Source: Bacteroidaceae bacterium
GTDB lineage: Bacteria > Bacteroidota > Bacteroidia > Bacteroidales > Bacteroidaceae
Assembly: GCA_017535725.1 (NCBI GenBank)
Contig: JAFXTO010000004.1
Location: 1 to 64,000 of the forward strand
DNA length: 64,000 nucleotides
Direction: 5' to 3'
Position 1 is the stretch's first letter. Every line of letters begins with the position of its first letter. The notes under the pieces were generated by a model. The model was not told the DNA's origin. It worked only from the letters and a program-made list of their open reading frames with translations, and did not search any database. Made by a program: the position numbers and the translations under genes. Positions 18,808-27,479 of the stretch are shown in pieces.

Positions 18808-19002
18808 ATGAAACGTTACAAAGTAAAAGAAGTAATCAAGCTGCTGGAAGAAGATGGTTGGTATCTCGCCGCCACGGTCGGCGACCACCGACAGTTCAAG
18901 CACCCCACGAAGAAAGGCCGCGTGACGGTGAGAGGCCAGCAGAGCGAAGTCCTCAGTCAATTTCTCTTAAACTGCATCTGGAAGCAAGCGGGGTGGAAAT
19001 AA
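18808..19002 (+). CDS. hicA: HicA-type mRNA interferase toxin (pair 1)
   Basis: 64-aa double-stranded-RNA-binding-fold toxin with the catalytic His27 in the motif GDHRQFKHP. The family cleaves mRNA and is neutralised by HicB. ATG follows an A-rich leader. The antitoxin starts 49 bp downstream. It runs against the phage late operon, typical of a lysogenically expressed maintenance or exclusion module. Confidence 0.88.
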   Translation: MKRYKVKEVIKLLEEDGWYLAATVGDHRQFKHPTKKGRVTVRGQQSEVLSQFLLNCIWKQAGWK

Positions 19003-19051
19003 CCCCGCACTTCCAACCCTATAATAATCATCCCCTAAGAATCATCGAATC

Positions 19052-19462
19052 ATGGAAAAGATTATCGTAAACGTGTCGTGGTGCGACAAGAACTTCGGAG
19101 CATCCTTTAGCGAAAATGTACCAGGTGCTGCCGTCTTTACGGCCAAGTCTTTCGAGGAACTCCAGCGCGAAGCGCAGGAAACCCTTGATTTTCACATGCA
19201 GGGATATATAGAAGACGGCGAAGCTCCTCAGTGGTATCTTGACCACGACTATGAGCTGGAGTATAATTTCCTCGATGCTGCCACGTTACTCCACATCTGC
19301 AGCCCCGACACCACCCTTGCCTCCATCAGCCGCGCCACGGGCATCAACCAGACGCAGCTCAGCCACTACGCCAATGGCGTGAAGACACCCCGTCCAGCGC
19401 AGCGCCAGCGCATTGTCGACGGCCTCCATGCAATCGGACGTCGACTCTTGGCTGTCCGTTAG
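19052..19462 (+). CDS. hicB: HicB-type antitoxin with C-terminal HTH (pair 1)
   Basis: 136 aa. The N-terminal half is the partially degraded RNase H-like HicB fold (FSENVPGAAVFTAKSFEEL). The C-terminal half is a helix-turn-helix (LASISRATGINQTQLSHYAN) that should bind its own promoter. It is paralogous to the second HicB at 38608, which shares the SRxTGINQxQLSHYA segment. Confidence 0.85.
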   Translation: MEKIIVNVSWCDKNFGASFSENVPGAAVFTAKSFEELQREAQETLDFHMQGYIEDGEAPQWYLDHDYELEYNFLDAATLLHICSPDTTLASISRATGINQTQLSHYANGVKTPRPAQRQRIVDGLHAIGRRLLAVR

Positions 19463-19503
19463 TTCTTATTGTTTGACAGCAGCAGGACGCTGCAGACAGC
19501 CTG

Positions 19504-19545
19504 CGGGCCAGCTCTCCACTTTCAGAGAGTCGGCCCGTTTTCCTT
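19504..19545. terminator. Bidirectional terminator between hicB-1 and amidase
   Basis: Two nested stems, CGGGCC/GGCCCG and CTCTC/GAGAG, sit between convergent genes and are followed by TTTTCC on the plus strand. Confidence 0.65.
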
Positions 19546-19546
19546 C

Positions 19547-19993
19547 TCATATATCCCGATACTCCTCGATGGCATCGAAGCAGGGGCATTCCTTGATGCG
19601 CTCCCAGCTATCCACGCGGCCGTTGCCATTCCTGTCCGGACTGATGTCGCGGTGTCCGAGGATGCGTGCCTGCGGGTAGCGCCTGTGCAGCATCTTCAGC
19701 AGGATCCTCATCTTCTCCTTCTGCGCCCTGGTGCGGTTGTCCACCGCCTTGCCCGCCGCATCGATGCCACCCACGTAGGCCACGTGGACTCCTACGCTGT
19801 TGTACCCCCTCACACCGTTGGCCACGGCGCCCTCGTCGAGCAGCTGCTGCACCCTCCCGTCCGGGAACACGACATAATGATATCCAGGATTCTTCCACCC
19901 CTTGCGCCTGAACTCTGCCAGCAGGGCGGCCAGCGTCTGTGTCTGCGGCCCTGCCGTGCAATGCACGAAGATGTACTTGATGTTTCTTGCCAT
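19547..19993 (-). CDS. N-acetylmuramoyl-L-alanine amidase (phage endolysin)
   Basis: 148 aa, Amidase_2/PGRP fold. The zinc ligands are the His in FVHCTAG and the His in ILGHRDISPDRNGNGRVDSW, with a further His in NPGYHYVVFPDGRV. It cuts the bond between MurNAc and the stem peptide for host lysis. ATG at 19993 is chosen because a TTG further upstream lies inside the promoter box. No signal peptide is visible, so it needs a holin. Confidence 0.92.
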   Translation of the reverse strand: MARNIKYIFVHCTAGPQTQTLAALLAEFRRKGWKNPGYHYVVFPDGRVQQLLDEGAVANGVRGYNSVGVHVAYVGGIDAAGKAVDNRTRAQKEKMRILLKMLHRRYPQARILGHRDISPDRNGNGRVDSWERIKECPCFDAIEEYRDI

Positions 19994-20017
19994 GATAAAT
20001 CCGTGATTAAGTTGCCG

Positions 20018-20025
20018 CAAAGGTA
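20018..20025 (-). promoter_or_regulatory. Amidase promoter -7 box
   Basis: TACCTTTG on the minus strand about 25 nt before the amidase ATG. Confidence 0.55.
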
Positions 20026-20064
20026 CTCAATCACGGAAAGTCAGCATGGGACGCTATCCGTGGT

Positions 20065-21825
20065 TCAAAAATAGTTCCACGTGCTCCCGCCGTCATTGGT
20101 CTTCTGTATGCCGTTCGCGGCCGTGATACGGATTCCAAAGTCACCGCATACAATGGAGATGCCTCCGTTGAACACCCTGAGGGAGGCATTTATTGCGGAA
20201 AGATCAATCACGTTCTTCAACACCTCGAGTGATGCGGAGATGACGTTGTTGTCATACCCCTCTATATGCGCAGCATACCCGTCCATGCGGATTTTGTTAT
20301 CCCCATAGCTCACATTCACCGCTCCGCCCGAGGCCGTCAGAGGCCCTGTCGACGTGATTCCTCCCACGGCAGTGATGGCAGGCGCCGTCGTTGTAGATGT
20401 CGCATAAATGCCAGTTCCTCCGGCCGCGTTGAGGACATAGATGTTTGCGTTCCTTGCCAGTTCCGTCTGGCTCGTGCTTATATACGTATAGGAGTTCGTA
20501 TTGAGCCCGAAGTGCAGCTTTCCCGTCTTCGAGTCGAATTTGTTGTTGGCACCTATCTCCAAGTCCCCGAAAAACCCGCTGACCGCCTCGACGACCCCTT
20601 TCACCTCCGCATCCTTCATCTGAACCTTGCCCGTGAGGAAGTTGATGAGGAAGTTCGGTTCGAACACTCCATTTGCGCCTGACGCCTGTACGGGTGCCCC
20701 ATAGCTACCTCCGTCCTCGTCCACTGTCTCGTAGCCAGTGATATTGCCGCTGCCGTCCAGGATCCTGTTGCGCCCGTATTGGCTGTACATGAATTCGTCC
20801 CAGAACACCGATTTGCCTACGGTGCCGCCCTTGATGATGGCCAGATCCGTGAACAGAGGTTCCATGTTGTTGATGCGTGTCCATTGTGTGAGGTTCTGGT
20901 CAGGGCGCGTCCCCACCGTTGCCGTATTCGTCCCCGTCTCCGGCGCCTTAACGATGTAGAAATTACTGTCATGCTCGTTCCATACATACTGTGCCTGTGA
21001 GGTAGTGGCAGTATAGGTCTCCGTATTCGTCCATATTCCTGCAGGAATGGGTACGGGCCCGCTGTAGCCACGTGCTCCGTCGAAGACCTTCGGCAGCATG
21101 AATTCCACCGTCCCGAACTTCGATGTCGTCCATACGGCGCGGAGTCCCGTGCACTGTGTCAACACCGACAATGACGACCCGGAAACCTGCAGGGAGTATG
21201 TCATGGCAGCGCTGGAGAACGTTTGCAGGAAGCTTGTACTTGTTCCCGTCAGGTAGATGGTCAGGCTTCCCGTGTCCGTCAGCACCGCTTCCGTCCCGCT
21301 GGCAGACCTGACCATCAGGCTGGCCACCATGGCCGCATGGGTGGGGAAATCTCCCCTCGGCGTCCCGTCGGACTTGGCACTGAGAGTCGTCTGCTCCACA
21401 CCACCTACAGTCCACCTGCAGCGCAGTGTCCCAGGCACCTTCTCCACGGGTATTTCCTTCTTAGCGGTGTAGTCTGTCAGGAAAGCAGCCTGTGTTGTCG
21501 GCAGACTATCATAGACAAAAACCTCGATGGCAGCATCCGAGGCGTTCACCGTGATATCCAGTCCCTCAATACTTCTCACCTTCGAGCTCACGTATATCGC
21601 CCTTCTTCTCGTGCCATTGGCGGCACGTACAAAGATCACAGCGTAGAACAAAGCCTCCGCCTCCTGCTCCCCCGTCCGCTTGTAGAAACGGTAGTTACTC
21701 GAGAACGTGCTGCTGCTCGCCCCTGCCGGCACTTCTGCCCTCTCTGCGTCCGTACGTATGACGTAGGTCACTCCGTCCTTGGGTCTCACCATCAGCGAGA
21801 ACCGTGCCCCTATCTTCTTGCTCAT
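20065..21825 (-). CDS. Phage tail fibre / receptor-binding structural protein
   Basis: 586 aa starting at an ATG that overlaps the reverse transcriptase stop (ATGA), so the two are translationally coupled. The N-terminal part has Ig-like beta repeats. The C-terminal third is Gly/Ala/Thr-rich and repetitive (AITAVGGITSTGPLTASGG), like a fibre shaft, ending NDGGSTWNYF. Position and coupling make it the first candidate for a diversified target. However, its C-terminus has no similarity to the Asn-rich template upstream of the reverse transcriptase. Confidence 0.7.
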   Translation of the reverse strand: MSKKIGARFSLMVRPKDGVTYVIRTDAERAEVPAGASSSTFSSNYRFYKRTGEQEAEALFYAVIFVRAANGTRRRAIYVSSKVRSIEGLDITVNASDAAIEVFVYDSLPTTQAAFLTDYTAKKEIPVEKVPGTLRCRWTVGGVEQTTLSAKSDGTPRGDFPTHAAMVASLMVRSASGTEAVLTDTGSLTIYLTGTSTSFLQTFSSAAMTYSLQVSGSSLSVLTQCTGLRAVWTTSKFGTVEFMLPKVFDGARGYSGPVPIPAGIWTNTETYTATTSQAQYVWNEHDSNFYIVKAPETGTNTATVGTRPDQNLTQWTRINNMEPLFTDLAIIKGGTVGKSVFWDEFMYSQYGRNRILDGSGNITGYETVDEDGGSYGAPVQASGANGVFEPNFLINFLTGKVQMKDAEVKGVVEAVSGFFGDLEIGANNKFDSKTGKLHFGLNTNSYTYISTSQTELARNANIYVLNAAGGTGIYATSTTTAPAITAVGGITSTGPLTASGGAVNVSYGDNKIRMDGYAAHIEGYDNNVISASLEVLKNVIDLSAINASLRVFNGGISIVCGDFGIRITAANGIQKTNDGGSTWNYF

Positions 21826-23246
21826 AGGTCGCCCTCCTCAATATATCTAAGCTGGTTCGTGGAGCCCTCGAAGATGTATCCGCACTCATTGACGATGCGT
21901 GCGTCCTCGATGGGCAGGAACTCCTTGTTCGGGAAGATTTTCTCCAGCTCGCGGATCCAGCGGATGATGCCATGGTAGTTGCCATGGAACTCGTAGGCCA
22001 GCGTACGTCCCGTCGGTTCTCCGGTTTCCTTGTTCAGCTCGGGTGTACCTATGAGGCACTTTATCCAGTTGTCCTCGCCTTTGCTCTGGCGAATCTCATA
22101 CTTGTAGAGCGTCAGCGTCTGCAGTTGCGGTACGTTCTGCATGGGTATGTTCTTGGCATCCATCTCTCGGTCGATTCGGATCTTTGCCGTCAGTTGTGTC
22201 AGTTTCATATCTCTTTCGATTTGTTGCATGATACGGAAGGTGTCAGCGTGCTTCAGCAGTCCGAAGTAGCTGCCCCATGAGCGGTTGTTGTCAGTACGTC
22301 TGGCACTCTGCAGTGTAGAGCGGCGCACCAGTGTCAGTCCTTTATTGTGTTCGGTTGCCGTACGTCCCGGGAATCGTTTCAGGACATATCCGCAGATATC
22401 CACGCCCCGTTCGTCGATGGCCACGATGCGTGCCGTCTGCCTCTTGGCACGTATTCCCTGCTCATACCACCAGAACTGCCTCACGCGCCACAGCGCCTGG
22501 TGTGCCTCGTCCTTGGTGGGCGTAGCGATAAATGTATTGTCGGCATAGCGGACGGCCCACTTGAAGTTCTCACGCAGCCAGCAGTCGAAGCTGAGCATGA
22601 CAATCTGGTGGATGTACGGGCTGGTGGGCGTACCGATAGGCAGGTGTTCGTCGACGAAGCCCACGTCCTCGCCGAAGTCTGTCAGCCACCGCCACCACCT
22701 GTAGTCGTGCCATTCAGTAGGGAACAGGCCCGCCGCTGATGCTATGGTCACAGTGGCCATCACCTTGTCCCGCATCACCTTCATGCCCCTTCGGTATGCC
22801 TTCACGCTGACACGTTGGTAGCACTGACGCTGATCCACGTCCACGAGCCAGGTCAAGTCTCTCTGGTCATAGAACAGCCTCTTGGCCTCCTTCAGCAGCG
22901 AGAATTCCCGTTTCCGTGCCGTGATGCCATGCTGCGGCAGGCAGTTCCTTGCCACTCCCGGATTCACCAGTTCAAATACCGGTTTCAGCAGTACTAGCCA
23001 TAGATGTTCAATGATAAGAGCCGAAAGCAGAGGCGCATCGATGTGCCGCACCTTCTTATCCTTGTTGACGATGGTCTTCTTGTAGAATCTCAGCATCTCC
23101 GTATAGGTGCCGTCCTGCACCGCCTCGAAGATACGCTGTATGTTTCCGTCAAGGTCTGACTTGAACGCGAGTACAGGCTTCGTGCCCTGGCGTCCTTCGA
23201 ACGTTTCCAGGACAGCCTCTCGGATATGTTGTTCTGTGATGTACAT
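21822..23246 (-). CDS. DGR-like reverse transcriptase with YADN active site
   Basis: 474 aa. Motif A is LVDVDQRQCYQ (Asp136/138), motif B GTPTSP (205-210), motif C YADN (234-237). The downstream RSWGSYFGLLKHADTFR strongly resembles the thumb-region signature of diversity-generating retroelement enzymes. Two oddities: motif C ends in Asn rather than the second Asp, and motif B ends SP rather than the SQ usual in DGRs. A C-terminal extension (about 345-474) of unknown fold follows. No intron maturase or endonuclease domain is present, so a group II intron is unlikely. The upstream 410 bp hold an Asn-rich template and hairpins. The tail fibre gene is coupled downstream. Confidence 0.82.
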   Translation of the reverse strand: MYITEQHIREAVLETFEGRQGTKPVLAFKSDLDGNIQRIFEAVQDGTYTEMLRFYKKTIVNKDKKVRHIDAPLLSALIIEHLWLVLLKPVFELVNPGVARNCLPQHGITARKREFSLLKEAKRLFYDQRDLTWLVDVDQRQCYQRVSVKAYRRGMKVMRDKVMATVTIASAAGLFPTEWHDYRWWRWLTDFGEDVGFVDEHLPIGTPTSPYIHQIVMLSFDCWLRENFKWAVRYADNTFIATPTKDEAHQALWRVRQFWWYEQGIRAKRQTARIVAIDERGVDICGYVLKRFPGRTATEHNKGLTLVRRSTLQSARRTDNNRSWGSYFGLLKHADTFRIMQQIERDMKLTQLTAKIRIDREMDAKNIPMQNVPQLQTLTLYKYEIRQSKGEDNWIKCLIGTPELNKETGEPTGRTLAYEFHGNYHGIIRWIRELEKIFPNKEFLPIEDARIVNECGYIFEGSTNQLRYIEEGDL

Positions 23247-23657
23247 ATCTAAGGCTTGGGCATGGGGCGCCTACCTGTCACGGTCATGAGACCGCCGCCA
23301 CCCCTTTGGTCTTTTATCTTTGCCACTTCCGGGCAGGATGCAGCCATGGTACTGAAATATCAAGCTTGGGCCGACCCGCCATAATTCGCATTCGTGTTGG
23401 ACGCGGCATTGTTCGCATTCCAATTGCGCGGCGAGCTGTTAGTACTGTTCGCATTACCACGAAAGCGCAGGCCTTATGACACCAGACATTGCATAAGCCG
23501 AAAGTGTCATACGCCGCCTCATGGCTGCTCATTAGTCCTTATAGCTTGACAACATCAAGAACCTATTGACAGATGGAGGCCAATCCCGCATCTGTGGCTG
23601 GCCTCCTTGCATTCAAATATCTAAACATTCATCTTTAAGCTACTTTAGATATCTTGG
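23247..23657 (-). ncRNA. Leader of the reverse transcriptase with hairpins and template repeat
   Basis: This 411-bp gene-free stretch between the TIR-like gene and the reverse transcriptase is highly structured on the minus strand. It has GGAGGCCA/TGGCCTCC (about 23574-23608), CTTGA/TCAAG (23545-23559) and a perfect 8-bp stem TATGACAC/GTGTCATA (23475-23511), followed directly by the Asn-rich template (23360-23473). It is presumably the RNA copied by the enzyme. A 72-codon open frame at 23314-23532 is not thought to be a gene. Confidence 0.6.
23360..23473 (-). repeat. Putative DGR template repeat (TR), Asn-codon rich
   Basis: Read on the minus strand, one frame ends at TGA (23360-23362) and contains about ten AAC/AAT codons in some 37: GLRFRGNANSTNSSPRNWNA followed by NNAASNTNANYGGSAQA. 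This is the usual make-up of a DGR template, where adenines are the mutable positions. No ATG opens the frame and a TAA lies just upstream, so it is not itself a gene. No matching variable repeat was found at the end of any phage gene in the window. Confidence 0.65.
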
Positions 23658-24809
23658 TCATCTACGAATCTGACGTAGTCTATGCTTGTGCCAAAGGGTT
23701 ATCACCAATTGATAATAGTTTGGTAAGAACAAATATAAATATATTAAGAAAATTAATACCATTATAAACACTGATAGATTAAATAAACTACCATAAAAAA
23801 CTTCACAGAATCTATAAGGGTCGAAAGAAAGGTTAAACAATAATGTGGCAGTAACAATCATATACGGAAATCCGATTAGAATGCCCCATCCAATTCTTAA
23901 TCTTCTCCTAATTGAATCTTGTCGGAAAATCCGTTTCTTGTAGCCTCTTGCAATGAGATTGTATCCAGTAATGTTATTATCAAAAGTTGATGTCTTGTAT
24001 CCGGTGCCCTCACTTTTCAAGAAGAATCTCTTCTTAAGAATACTATCCTTGATATCCGGGAAACCTATAATTCCATGCAACTCGCCTCTGACATTGAGAT
24101 ATCTCTTTGTATTCGTTACAATATAGGTGGTTTTGTCCTTCATGTTAGCAGATTGTTCAATCTCCCAGACGCAACTTGGTCTGTCATTGACTAAGATAAA
24201 AATAGATTCTGCCTTCTGCATCAGTTCCAGTACATCCCCTTGCCATGATTTGTCATCTACATATACTCGAATTGCGCCGTCTGGGCTGTCTAGCTCTTTC
24301 GTCATTCCGACGGCGCACGCCCTAATTCGTGTGTTCAGCAATCTTATGAATTGGTATTCGGAGAACTGACTCCTGCGAAAGAAATGCCTCTTTGAGTAAT
24401 CATCATCAGCAAATCCTCTCAGATAAAGAGCAAAACGGGGATGTTGTTCGAGAAATGCCTCTTTAGTGAATGTGGAGACATTGCCTATGTGCCGATTTGT
24501 GGCTTTGCTAACAGCGAAATACCAAAAGAGGACGATAGTGTTGGCAATAACCGTTTTCAGAAGTTCGACTTTCAGGTTGCACACAAATTCTATTTCCCGA
24601 TATGAGAGGTAAGCGGAAATCAGCAAGTACACGATGTAACAGATGATAGCGAAGAACAGGAGTATTCTTCTTCGCCTCTTGGCTTTCTCTCTTAGATATA
24701 TTGCAGTCTGTGTATTGCTTGCCAACTTTATTTCTCTCTTGATGGGCAAATCAATCAGAATGGTCTGCAAGCATGCTACGATGGAGAAGAAGATGATGAT
24801 GTCTAACAT
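23658..24809 (-). CDS. Membrane protein with TIR-like central domain (cargo gene)
   Basis: 383 aa with about five membrane helices: residues 1-20, 48-68, 80-102, then near 310-330 and 345-370. The central soluble part (about 130-290) has RFALYLRGFADDDYSKRHFF, AIRVYVDDKSWQGDVLEL, MQKAESIFILVNDRPSCVWE and TTYIVTNTK. That pattern of alternating strands with an LRGF start and a xWEIE motif resembles TIR/SEFIR-type folds. The gene is visibly AT-richer than its neighbours, a sign of recent acquisition. It follows the restriction-modification gene by 27 bp and is probably co-transcribed, suggesting an anti-phage role. TIR-like is an inference from the motif layout. Confidence 0.6.
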   Translation of the reverse strand: MLDIIIFFSIVACLQTILIDLPIKREIKLASNTQTAIYLREKAKRRRRILLFFAIICYIVYLLISAYLSYREIEFVCNLKVELLKTVIANTIVLFWYFAVSKATNRHIGNVSTFTKEAFLEQHPRFALYLRGFADDDYSKRHFFRRSQFSEYQFIRLLNTRIRACAVGMTKELDSPDGAIRVYVDDKSWQGDVLELMQKAESIFILVNDRPSCVWEIEQSANMKDKTTYIVTNTKRYLNVRGELHGIIGFPDIKDSILKKRFFLKSEGTGYKTSTFDNNITGYNLIARGYKKRIFRQDSIRRRLRIGWGILIGFPYMIVTATLLFNLSFDPYRFCEVFYGSLFNLSVFIMVLIFLIYLYLFLPNYYQLVITLWHKHRLRQIRR

Positions 24810-24836
24810 TGTGGAGAAAATTATGTGGATGAAGTC

Positions 24837-25589
24837 TTAGTGTTTGAGGAATCCGTAGGCATAGACTTTTGGCTGGATGGCGGCGGCGAGTGCTCTCATG
24901 CGCTGTCTCAGGGTGGTGATGAGGGTGGTGTAGGTGGGGTCTGTGCTCTCGGTGTTCATCTGCTGGCGGCCGCTGGGAAGTGTCTTGGTGCCTTGGAAGT
25001 GGAGACGTATGTCGTAGAAGGAGGCGTTGGGGTGAGTGGCAGCAATGGGCTGGGCGTGATAGTAGCGCCATAGCTCGCGGCCAGCATTCAAGACGGCGGT
25101 GGCTTCGGGTGAGAACGTTAGAGGCTGGGGTGTGATGGTTTCAATTTCGGCCTCGGTGAATAAGTCAGTTTCTATGGAAGTCGCCGCTTCTTGTGGCAAA
25201 CGCCCCGCGATGTAGTCGCTCATGAAGTGACTCTCGAACTTCTCTTGTGCGTTGACCTCCTTCTCGGTGAAGGGTATCCAGTGGTTCACACCATGGGCAG
25301 AGCTGATGCGGTTCTGACCGTGGAAGAGAGTATATATGAGACAATTGTTGATGAAATCCTGGTCGGAACGCCATTCTGCTGTTGGTACCAAGTATTGGTC
25401 CCGGTCATTCTGCCAAGTGGCTTCAATGGCTTGGCGTATGGCCAGATAAACGCACATAACACCAACATTGCCTTTTGTGATTTCTGCATAGAAGTGATTA
25501 TGCAGGTCATTGGGTGATAGCTGGCTGGTGACGTAAATGCCAAGATTGTTCTGCACATTTGTACCGTTCATCCTCAGATAACCTATCAC
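24837..25589 (-). pseudogene. C-terminal fragment of interrupted Type IIG-like restriction-modification protein
   Basis: 250 codons from an internal ATG. The same frame continues upstream without a break to the amber codon at 25740-25742, so this is the specificity/C-terminal part of the gene beginning at 27350. In between, the frame encodes HTDEHEDFTEQGVDVYEADG and onward. Whether this fragment is made separately is unknown. Confidence 0.75.
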
Positions 25590-25739
25590 TTCACCCTCCT
25601 TGTCGTAGTAACGGCGTAACCATTCTATGATGTTGGTGTCATTCAGGTAAGAACTGATGAGTTTGGTTCCGGCAAAGGTGCCGTCAGCTTCATAAACATC
25701 AACCCCTTGCTCCGTAAAGTCCTCGTGCTCATCTGTATG

Positions 25740-27350
25740 CTAGATAAAGAAGCCGATGGGGAACTGTCCTTTGACGTTATCGAAGGTATTGGCTGGAACC
25801 ATGAAAAATCGACCGGGCTTCGCCCGGAATTGCCTTCGGAACTCACGGAAGTTGGGTGCTTGCACAATTTTCAACTTTGAAAATTGTGCAAGCACCGCTG
25901 TATGGAGTTCATCATAGACCCGCATGATGAATTGCGCGAACAATTCACGACAAGCCAGGCCTATGAGAGGCTTATATTTCTTATAAGTATAGGTGTCAAA
26001 GGAAACGCCGGACTTGTTTTTCCCCGTCCCGCTCCGTTGCTTGCTGTCTCCCGCCTCTGCATAGGGCGGGTTGATATACACCACCAGCTTTCTGCGCTTC
26101 TCGGGGTCACGGATGATGTCTTGGAGGGAGTCGGGCAGTTTGGACTTGATGACGTTCCCCTCCTTGTCTGTGCTGTCGAGCAGCGGATCGTTGAGGAAGT
26201 CGAACTGGAAGACATGGCTGTCGAGGAGGTTGGCACCACCCTTGATGCGCTGGCGCATGGCCTGCACGTCGGCACGGTCGAGGGTGGAGGCGTAGATGTG
26301 GTATTTGTTGGTGAGTCCGGCCAGGAGGTTGCCCGTTCCGGCACAGCAGTCCCAGACGTAGTACTCGTCCTGCCAGTTTTCGCCCAGCTCGGCGGCCAGG
26401 TACTGCTGCGAAAGTTCCACCCATCGGGCAGGGGTGAAGAAGCTGCCCTTGCGCTCGCGCACGTCCTGCGACACCAGCAGGTCGCGGCGGTTCACGATGT
26501 AGTCCCAGTACTCGCGGCGCGGCGGGCGGGCATAGCGGTTCCAGAATTGGGTGTGTGCCTGCTGATGGTCAGAGAACTGTGCCTTGGTGAAGTCCTCCAG
26601 TCCGAGATCATTGATGCGGCGGTCGAGCAGGTAGTGGTCGGTTTGCAGCAGCACAAAGAGCTTCTCGCCCAGTGTGTTGTTCTCCTTGGAGAGGATGTCT
26701 GCCAGATAGAAGTCTGCATCGATGATGCCAGCCTGTTTGGCCAGATCCCAGTTGATGTTGATGGTGGGTTTCACGGCTTCGAGCCACTTCAGGTAGATGT
26801 GCGTGAAGTTGTTCTTATTGATGCGTATGTGGCGAACACCAGTTCGGCGCAGTCGGAAGTTGTGGAGGATGAAATGGGTCAGTTCCTTGATATCACGTTC
26901 GTAGTCGTAGATTTCGAGGCCGGAATGCAAGGTGTCCGTGAGCAAATCCATGAGCTGCAGGAACTCCTTGGTCTGGTGGTCACTGGGAGTGACGTTCCAA
27001 TTGAAGTCGTTCTGTCGTAAGACATCAAGGATGGAGGAATAGGGCAAAAAAGCTATCTTGGCGGCATCGAATGCTCCGAGGAAGGCGGGCGGCAGCATAC
27101 GGTCATGTGGGCGTTCCTTGCCGAGTGTCAGAATGAGCTGGATGAACGATTCGTAGATGTCGTGTCCTGTGCCCTTCTTAGCCTCCGCCCATAGCAGTGG
27201 CTCTGGCTCATTCAGCCCGAGCGGGTCGGCGGGCACGCAGACGCAGAAATCTACACGCCCGATAATCTGCGTGCAGTCGAAGTCCGGAAACAGGTCTGCC
27301 GCCACTTTGTTCTTCAATTCCTCTTCGAGGATGTTACCGTAATATGCCAT
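25740..27350 (-). CDS. Type IIG-like restriction-methyltransferase, N-terminal part, ends at an in-frame TAG
   Basis: 536 residues. The N-terminal nuclease-like part has RVDFCV and EPLLWAEAKKG, a D...ExK pattern of PD-(D/E)xK enzymes. The N6-adenine methyltransferase core has the SAM-binding motif WDCCAGTGNLLAGL and the catalytic motif INPPYAEA. The protein stops at TAG just after PIGFFI, a point where homologous methyltransferases continue (IGF-x-I-W is a common run). TGG to TAG or CAG to TAG would both explain it. ATG at 27350 is chosen because a TACCTTTG box lies 27 bp upstream. The C-terminal half is intact in the same frame (24837-25589). Confidence 0.8.
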   Translation of the reverse strand: MAYYGNILEEELKNKVAADLFPDFDCTQIIGRVDFCVCVPADPLGLNEPEPLLWAEAKKGTGHDIYESFIQLILTLGKERPHDRMLPPAFLGAFDAAKIAFLPYSSILDVLRQNDFNWNVTPSDHQTKEFLQLMDLLTDTLHSGLEIYDYERDIKELTHFILHNFRLRRTGVRHIRINKNNFTHIYLKWLEAVKPTININWDLAKQAGIIDADFYLADILSKENNTLGEKLFVLLQTDHYLLDRRINDLGLEDFTKAQFSDHQQAHTQFWNRYARPPRREYWDYIVNRRDLLVSQDVRERKGSFFTPARWVELSQQYLAAELGENWQDEYYVWDCCAGTGNLLAGLTNKYHIYASTLDRADVQAMRQRIKGGANLLDSHVFQFDFLNDPLLDSTDKEGNVIKSKLPDSLQDIIRDPEKRRKLVVYINPPYAEAGDSKQRSGTGKNKSGVSFDTYTYKKYKPLIGLACRELFAQFIMRVYDELHTAVLAQFSKLKIVQAPNFREFRRQFRAKPGRFFMVPANTFDNVKGQFPIGFFI

Positions 27351-27376
27351 GCCTGCATGTTTTGATATTTTGGGGG

Positions 27377-27384
27377 CAAAGGTA
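27377..27384 (-). promoter_or_regulatory. Promoter -7 box of the restriction-modification cargo
   Basis: TACCTTTG on the minus strand. A TTTG box lies 23 nt upstream, slightly far. It gives the cargo block its own expression. Confidence 0.5.
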
Positions 27385-27479
27385 GTATTTTGTATTGAGT
27401 TTTGCCCCAAAATTCCATGAAAAATGTAATCTTGTGCGAAGAATGGATGCATTTTCGCGCGCGAGGCGACCGGCGTGGC

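Noticed and set aside
20065-20180. 3' end of the tail fibre gene as the DGR variable repeat
   Set aside because: It encodes ...GIRITAANGIQKTNDGGSTW, with no alignment to the template at protein or DNA level.
23314-23532. 72-codon frame MSSHEAAYDTFGLCNVWCHK...
   Set aside because: It overlaps the template in another frame, is Arg-rich after residue 27 and has no start signal; likely chance.
21822-23657. Group II intron or retron
   Set aside because: The reverse transcriptase has no maturase or HNH domain and no domain V-like hairpin was seen. The Asn-rich template and the SYFGLLKHAD region favour a DGR-like origin over a retron.
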